Below, in pieces: positions 61,602-64,000 of a DNA stretch of 64,000 nt. Positions within the stretch are counted from its first letter, which is position 1. Every line of letters begins with the position of its first letter. The stretch covers positions 48,107-112,106 of the forward strand of contig CALYPG010000007.1 of the NCBI GenBank assembly GCA_945271295.1, given 5' to 3'. The stretch comes from an uncultured Gilliamella sp. (GTDB lineage Bacteria; Pseudomonadota; Gammaproteobacteria; Enterobacterales; Orbaceae). The notes under the pieces were generated by a model, which was given only the letters and a program-made list of their open reading frames with translations, was not told the DNA's origin and ran no database searches. The position numbers and the translations under genes are program-made.

Positions 61602-63521
61602 ATGACATCTAAAGTGCTGTTTTCTTATCAGCGATTAGCATATTTATTCGATACGATAAAAAGCGAGATACTACCTCAACAAGAACTAGCCAATCGTTTT
61701 GCAGTATCTACTCGAACAATTCGCACTGATATATCAGCACTGAATGATATTTTACGAGATTATGGCGCACAAGTAGCCTATACCAGAAATATTGGTTATC
61801 AACTGGTTATCTCCGATCCTGATCGTTATGCTAAATTACCCATCACTCAATCAATGAAGCAACTACCTCGATCGAGCAAAGAACGGGTATCTGCTTTATT
61901 AATTGCGTTTTTAACCCAATCAAATTCGGTCAAATTAGATGATATTGCAGGAGCGTGGTTTTTAAGTCGTAGTACATTGCAAAATGATGTATTTGAAGTT
62001 AAACAGTACTTAGACAAATACAATTTATCTCTAGAAAATCGTCCTTATTATGGTATGAAATTAATTGGTGATGAATCAGCAATTCGAGCATGCTTAACTG
62101 ATATTTTATGGCAACGGTATATGGTTGAAGATACTTTAACCATTGATAGATTAAAAAAAACTATTTTAAACGATATTGATTTAAATTATCTCGAAAAAAT
62201 ACTGCAAAATCAATTTGAACGTTTTGAATTAAAATTAAATGCTGAAGGACTGGGATATTTAGTTTTTAGTTGTGCTGTTTCGATCACTCGAATTACCCAA
62301 GGACATGAACTTCATGAATATCGAGTGGATAAAATAGATAGTACCGTTATTGGTGCCGCACGTGAAATTTCAGAAGGTTTTTCTTATTTTTTGGGTAGCG
62401 TGCTTTCTGATGCGGAATTTAATTATTTATGTGTGCAAATTATCTCGCGCACCATTATGGACTCACCGAATCAAACGAAAAGTTTAGCATTGGTAAAACA
62501 CATTTTATCTTATATTAATGATTCTTATCACTATAACTTATGGCCAGATAAAGAATTATGCCAAGATATGTTAATTCATATTTCATCAATGTTATCTAGG
62601 ATTAAATATCAGATCCGCACAACTAATCCTTTATTACATGAAATTAAACAATATTATCCGTTTGCCTACGATATTACTCTATCTGCCTTAACCAATACAG
62701 AAAAATACACAGAATCGAAAATGACAGAAGATGAAATTAGTTATTTAGCGGTTCATATAGGGGTTGCATTAGAGCGCAATTATAGCTCAGGTCATGAACG
62801 GTTTGCTCAAATTTTGTTAGTTAGTGAGCTTGGTAATGCAGCTTTGCGTATGATTGAATCAAAGATTAAACGTGACTTTCCACATATCAAAATCAATCGT
62901 ACGCTTTCATATCGAGAATATGAACAACTCTCCCAAATTGAAGAGGATTTTGTGGTATCAACTGTTCGTTTAACTGAAAAAGATAAGCAAATTGTGAAAA
63001 TTGCACCATTTCCTACACCTTATCAACTTGAGCAATTGGGCCGATTAGCAATGGTTGATCGTACTATGCCTTATATTATTGAACGTTTTTTTGATGAAAA
63101 ATTTTTTCTTATTATAGATAAACCAATTACGCAAAAAGAACTTTTTAAGATAGTTTGCCAAAAACTTGAAAAAAGTGGTTTTGTTAATGCGGATTTTTAT
63201 CCTTCAGTAGTAGAACGAGAAGCAATAGTATCCACCTTATTAGGTGAAAATATAGCTATTCCACATTCAGTTGGTTTATTAGCAAAAAAAACTGTAGTTA
63301 CCACAGTTTTAGTTCCACAAGGTGTTATATGGAATAAAAATGAGGTGGCACAGGTTATTTTTCTATTGGCAATTAGTAAAGATGAATATGAAGATGCGAT
63401 GGGCATATACAATTTGTTTGTTAATTTGGTTAAAGAAAAATCAACCAAACGTTTATTAGATAGCAAAACATTTGATGATTTTCGAATAATAGTGAAAGAT
63501 AGTTTTGGACGGTTGTCATAG
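61602..63521 (+). CDS. PRD-containing activator with EIIA domain (BglG/MtlR type)
   Basis: A 639-residue regulator: DeoR-like helix-turn-helix (about 18-50, LANRFAVSTRTIRTDISALN), a second Mga-like one (about 105-135), two PRDs (about 190-400, second with EISYLAVHIGVALERN), a EIIB-like domain in which the usual phosphocysteine is replaced (LLVSELGNAALRM) and a C-terminal EIIA domain with H555 in IAIPHSVGLL. Such proteins bind DNA and are tuned by PTS phosphorylation. Three bases after the aldolase; it surely controls this operon. Confidence 0.88.
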   Translation: MTSKVLFSYQRLAYLFDTIKSEILPQQELANRFAVSTRTIRTDISALNDILRDYGAQVAYTRNIGYQLVISDPDRYAKLPITQSMKQLPRSSKERVSALLIAFLTQSNSVKLDDIAGAWFLSRSTLQNDVFEVKQYLDKYNLSLENRPYYGMKLIGDESAIRACLTDILWQRYMVEDTLTIDRLKKTILNDIDLNYLEKILQNQFERFELKLNAEGLGYLVFSCAVSITRITQGHELHEYRVDKIDSTVIGAAREISEGFSYFLGSVLSDAEFNYLCVQIISRTIMDSPNQTKSLALVKHILSYINDSYHYNLWPDKELCQDMLIHISSMLSRIKYQIRTTNPLLHEIKQYYPFAYDITLSALTNTEKYTESKMTEDEISYLAVHIGVALERNYSSGHERFAQILLVSELGNAALRMIESKIKRDFPHIKINRTLSYREYEQLSQIEEDFVVSTVRLTEKDKQIVKIAPFPTPYQLEQLGRLAMVDRTMPYIIERFFDEKFFLIIDKPITQKELFKIVCQKLEKSGFVNADFYPSVVEREAIVSTLLGENIAIPHSVGLLAKKTVVTTVLVPQGVIWNKNEVAQVIFLLAISKDEYEDAMGIYNLFVNLVKEKSTKRLLDSKTFDDFRIIVKDSFGRLS

Positions 63522-63540
63522 GAAATTATCAAAATTGTTT

Positions 63541-63578
63541 TTATACTTAAACGTATAGCAAACCTGAAACAATTTAAC
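63541..63578 (-). repeat. Interspersed ~39-bp repeat, copy E
   Basis: On the minus strand TTGTTTCAGGTTTGC runs into TATACGTTTAAGTATAA. It begins about 19 bases after the activator stop and lies before the yceD promoter. Confidence 0.8.
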
Positions 63579-63653
63579 AATAAAAATAAGATGATAAAAG
63601 TCAATATTAAATTAATAATCAATAATTAAAACAAATTATATTGCGCGCGCCCA

Positions 63654-63682
63654 TTGACGAAATCCTTATTTAAAGGTAATAT
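63654..63682 (+). promoter_or_regulatory. Sigma-70 promoter for yceD
   Basis: TTGACG and TAATAT are separated by 17 bases, 67 bases before yceD. The downstream GCGCGCC is a GC-rich discriminator typical of growth-rate-controlled promoters. Confidence 0.8.
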
Positions 63683-63748
63683 GCGCGCCTTACGGCTTTG
63701 TGTGATTTTTAACAACACCGAATAAATTTAAGGTAGCATGCATAACTT

Positions 63749-64000
63749 ATGCAAAATAAATTACCATTAACTATTGACCCGATTAAAGCCGCACAAAAAA
63801 GACTTGATTATGTTGGCTACTATCCAGCAAAAAGTGCAACAAGGGTTGAAGGTTTAAAAAGTGATATTGAGTGTAGCTTATCTTTTGATTATGATGAGCT
63901 AAAACTTTGTGTTATCACAATAGATGCAAAAGTGACGTTAGAACAGATTTGTCAACGTTGTTTTAAACCTTTTATCACTGAAGTTCATGTGATGAATAAA
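63749..64000 (+). CDS. yceD: YceD (DUF177) protein, N-terminal part
   Basis: The first 84 codons are in the window. KLPLTIDPIKAAQKRLDYVG and the LEQICQRCFKPF region (cysteine pair) match E. coli YceD, a DUF177 protein linked to 23S rRNA accumulation that is normally followed by rpmF. The downstream genes are outside the window. Strong promoter at 63654. Confidence 0.93.
   Translation, partial: MQNKLPLTIDPIKAAQKRLDYVGYYPAKSATRVEGLKSDIECSLSFDYDELKLCVITIDAKVTLEQICQRCFKPFITEVHVMNK

Noticed and set aside
1..64000. tRNA, rRNA, CRISPR array, complete insertion sequence, replication origin
   Set aside because: I scanned for T-loop motifs, regular repeats with spacers, transposase frames and DnaA-box clusters and saw none that hold up.

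Overview
The window is a chromosomal segment of an AT-rich gammaproteobacterium. Gene content and protein sequences are enterobacteria-like (ptsHI-crr, ygfB-pepP, tonB, yihY-dtd, rplKAJL-rpoBC, yceD), but gene order is not that of Escherichia coli and A+T is high. The best guess is an Orbaceae member such as Gilliamella, a gut symbiont of bees; this is inferred from style and content, not from a database match.

Layout. 1-4.6 kb: sugar-acid catabolism (IlvD/Edd-type dehydratase, MFS sugar-acid transporter, DHDPS-like aldolase, divergent Fe-alcohol dehydrogenase, IclR regulator) with a CRP-like site and tandem operator-like repeats between the divergent units. 4.9-9.2 kb: pgi, then crr-ptsI-ptsH on the other strand. 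9.3-20.5 kb: housekeeping genes (ygfB, pepP, tonB, ispB, rhtA, ffh, ridA, a tyrB-type aminotransferase, galU) with three small lipoproteins, one a 49-residue entericidin. 20.5-27.5 kb: cystine carrier, CoA-disulfide-reductase-like flavoprotein, hemH-waaA-orn, rsgA.

27.5-33.4 kb is accessory DNA: eight or so small, acidic, unrelated orphan genes, a pentapeptide-repeat protein, and short broken reading frames between them. I read it as a graveyard of polymorphic-toxin tails and immunity genes. 33.4-39.9 kb: HdeD, a SulP transporter, a secreted MINPP-like histidine phosphatase, dtd-yihY-ftsN and rpsT (UUG start). 40.1-53.5 kb: pgk-fbaA followed directly by rplKA-(L10 leader)-rplJL-rpoBC, without secE-nusG in front.

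53.7-55.3 kb: LemA and TPM-domain membrane proteins. 56.0-63.5 kb: one tight operon with a stand-alone PRD protein, a little-studied DUF4310/4311/4312 plus SFCGS putative membrane system, an amidohydrolase, DgaE-like and DgaF-like enzymes and a PRD/EIIA activator. It probably imports and degrades an amino-sugar acid, and is the most interesting intact system here. The window ends inside yceD.

A family of about 39-bp intergenic repeats (five copies, both orientations, mostly at gene 3' ends) is scattered through the window; one copy supplies the last codons and stop of hemH. I found no tRNA, rRNA, CRISPR array or complete insertion sequence.
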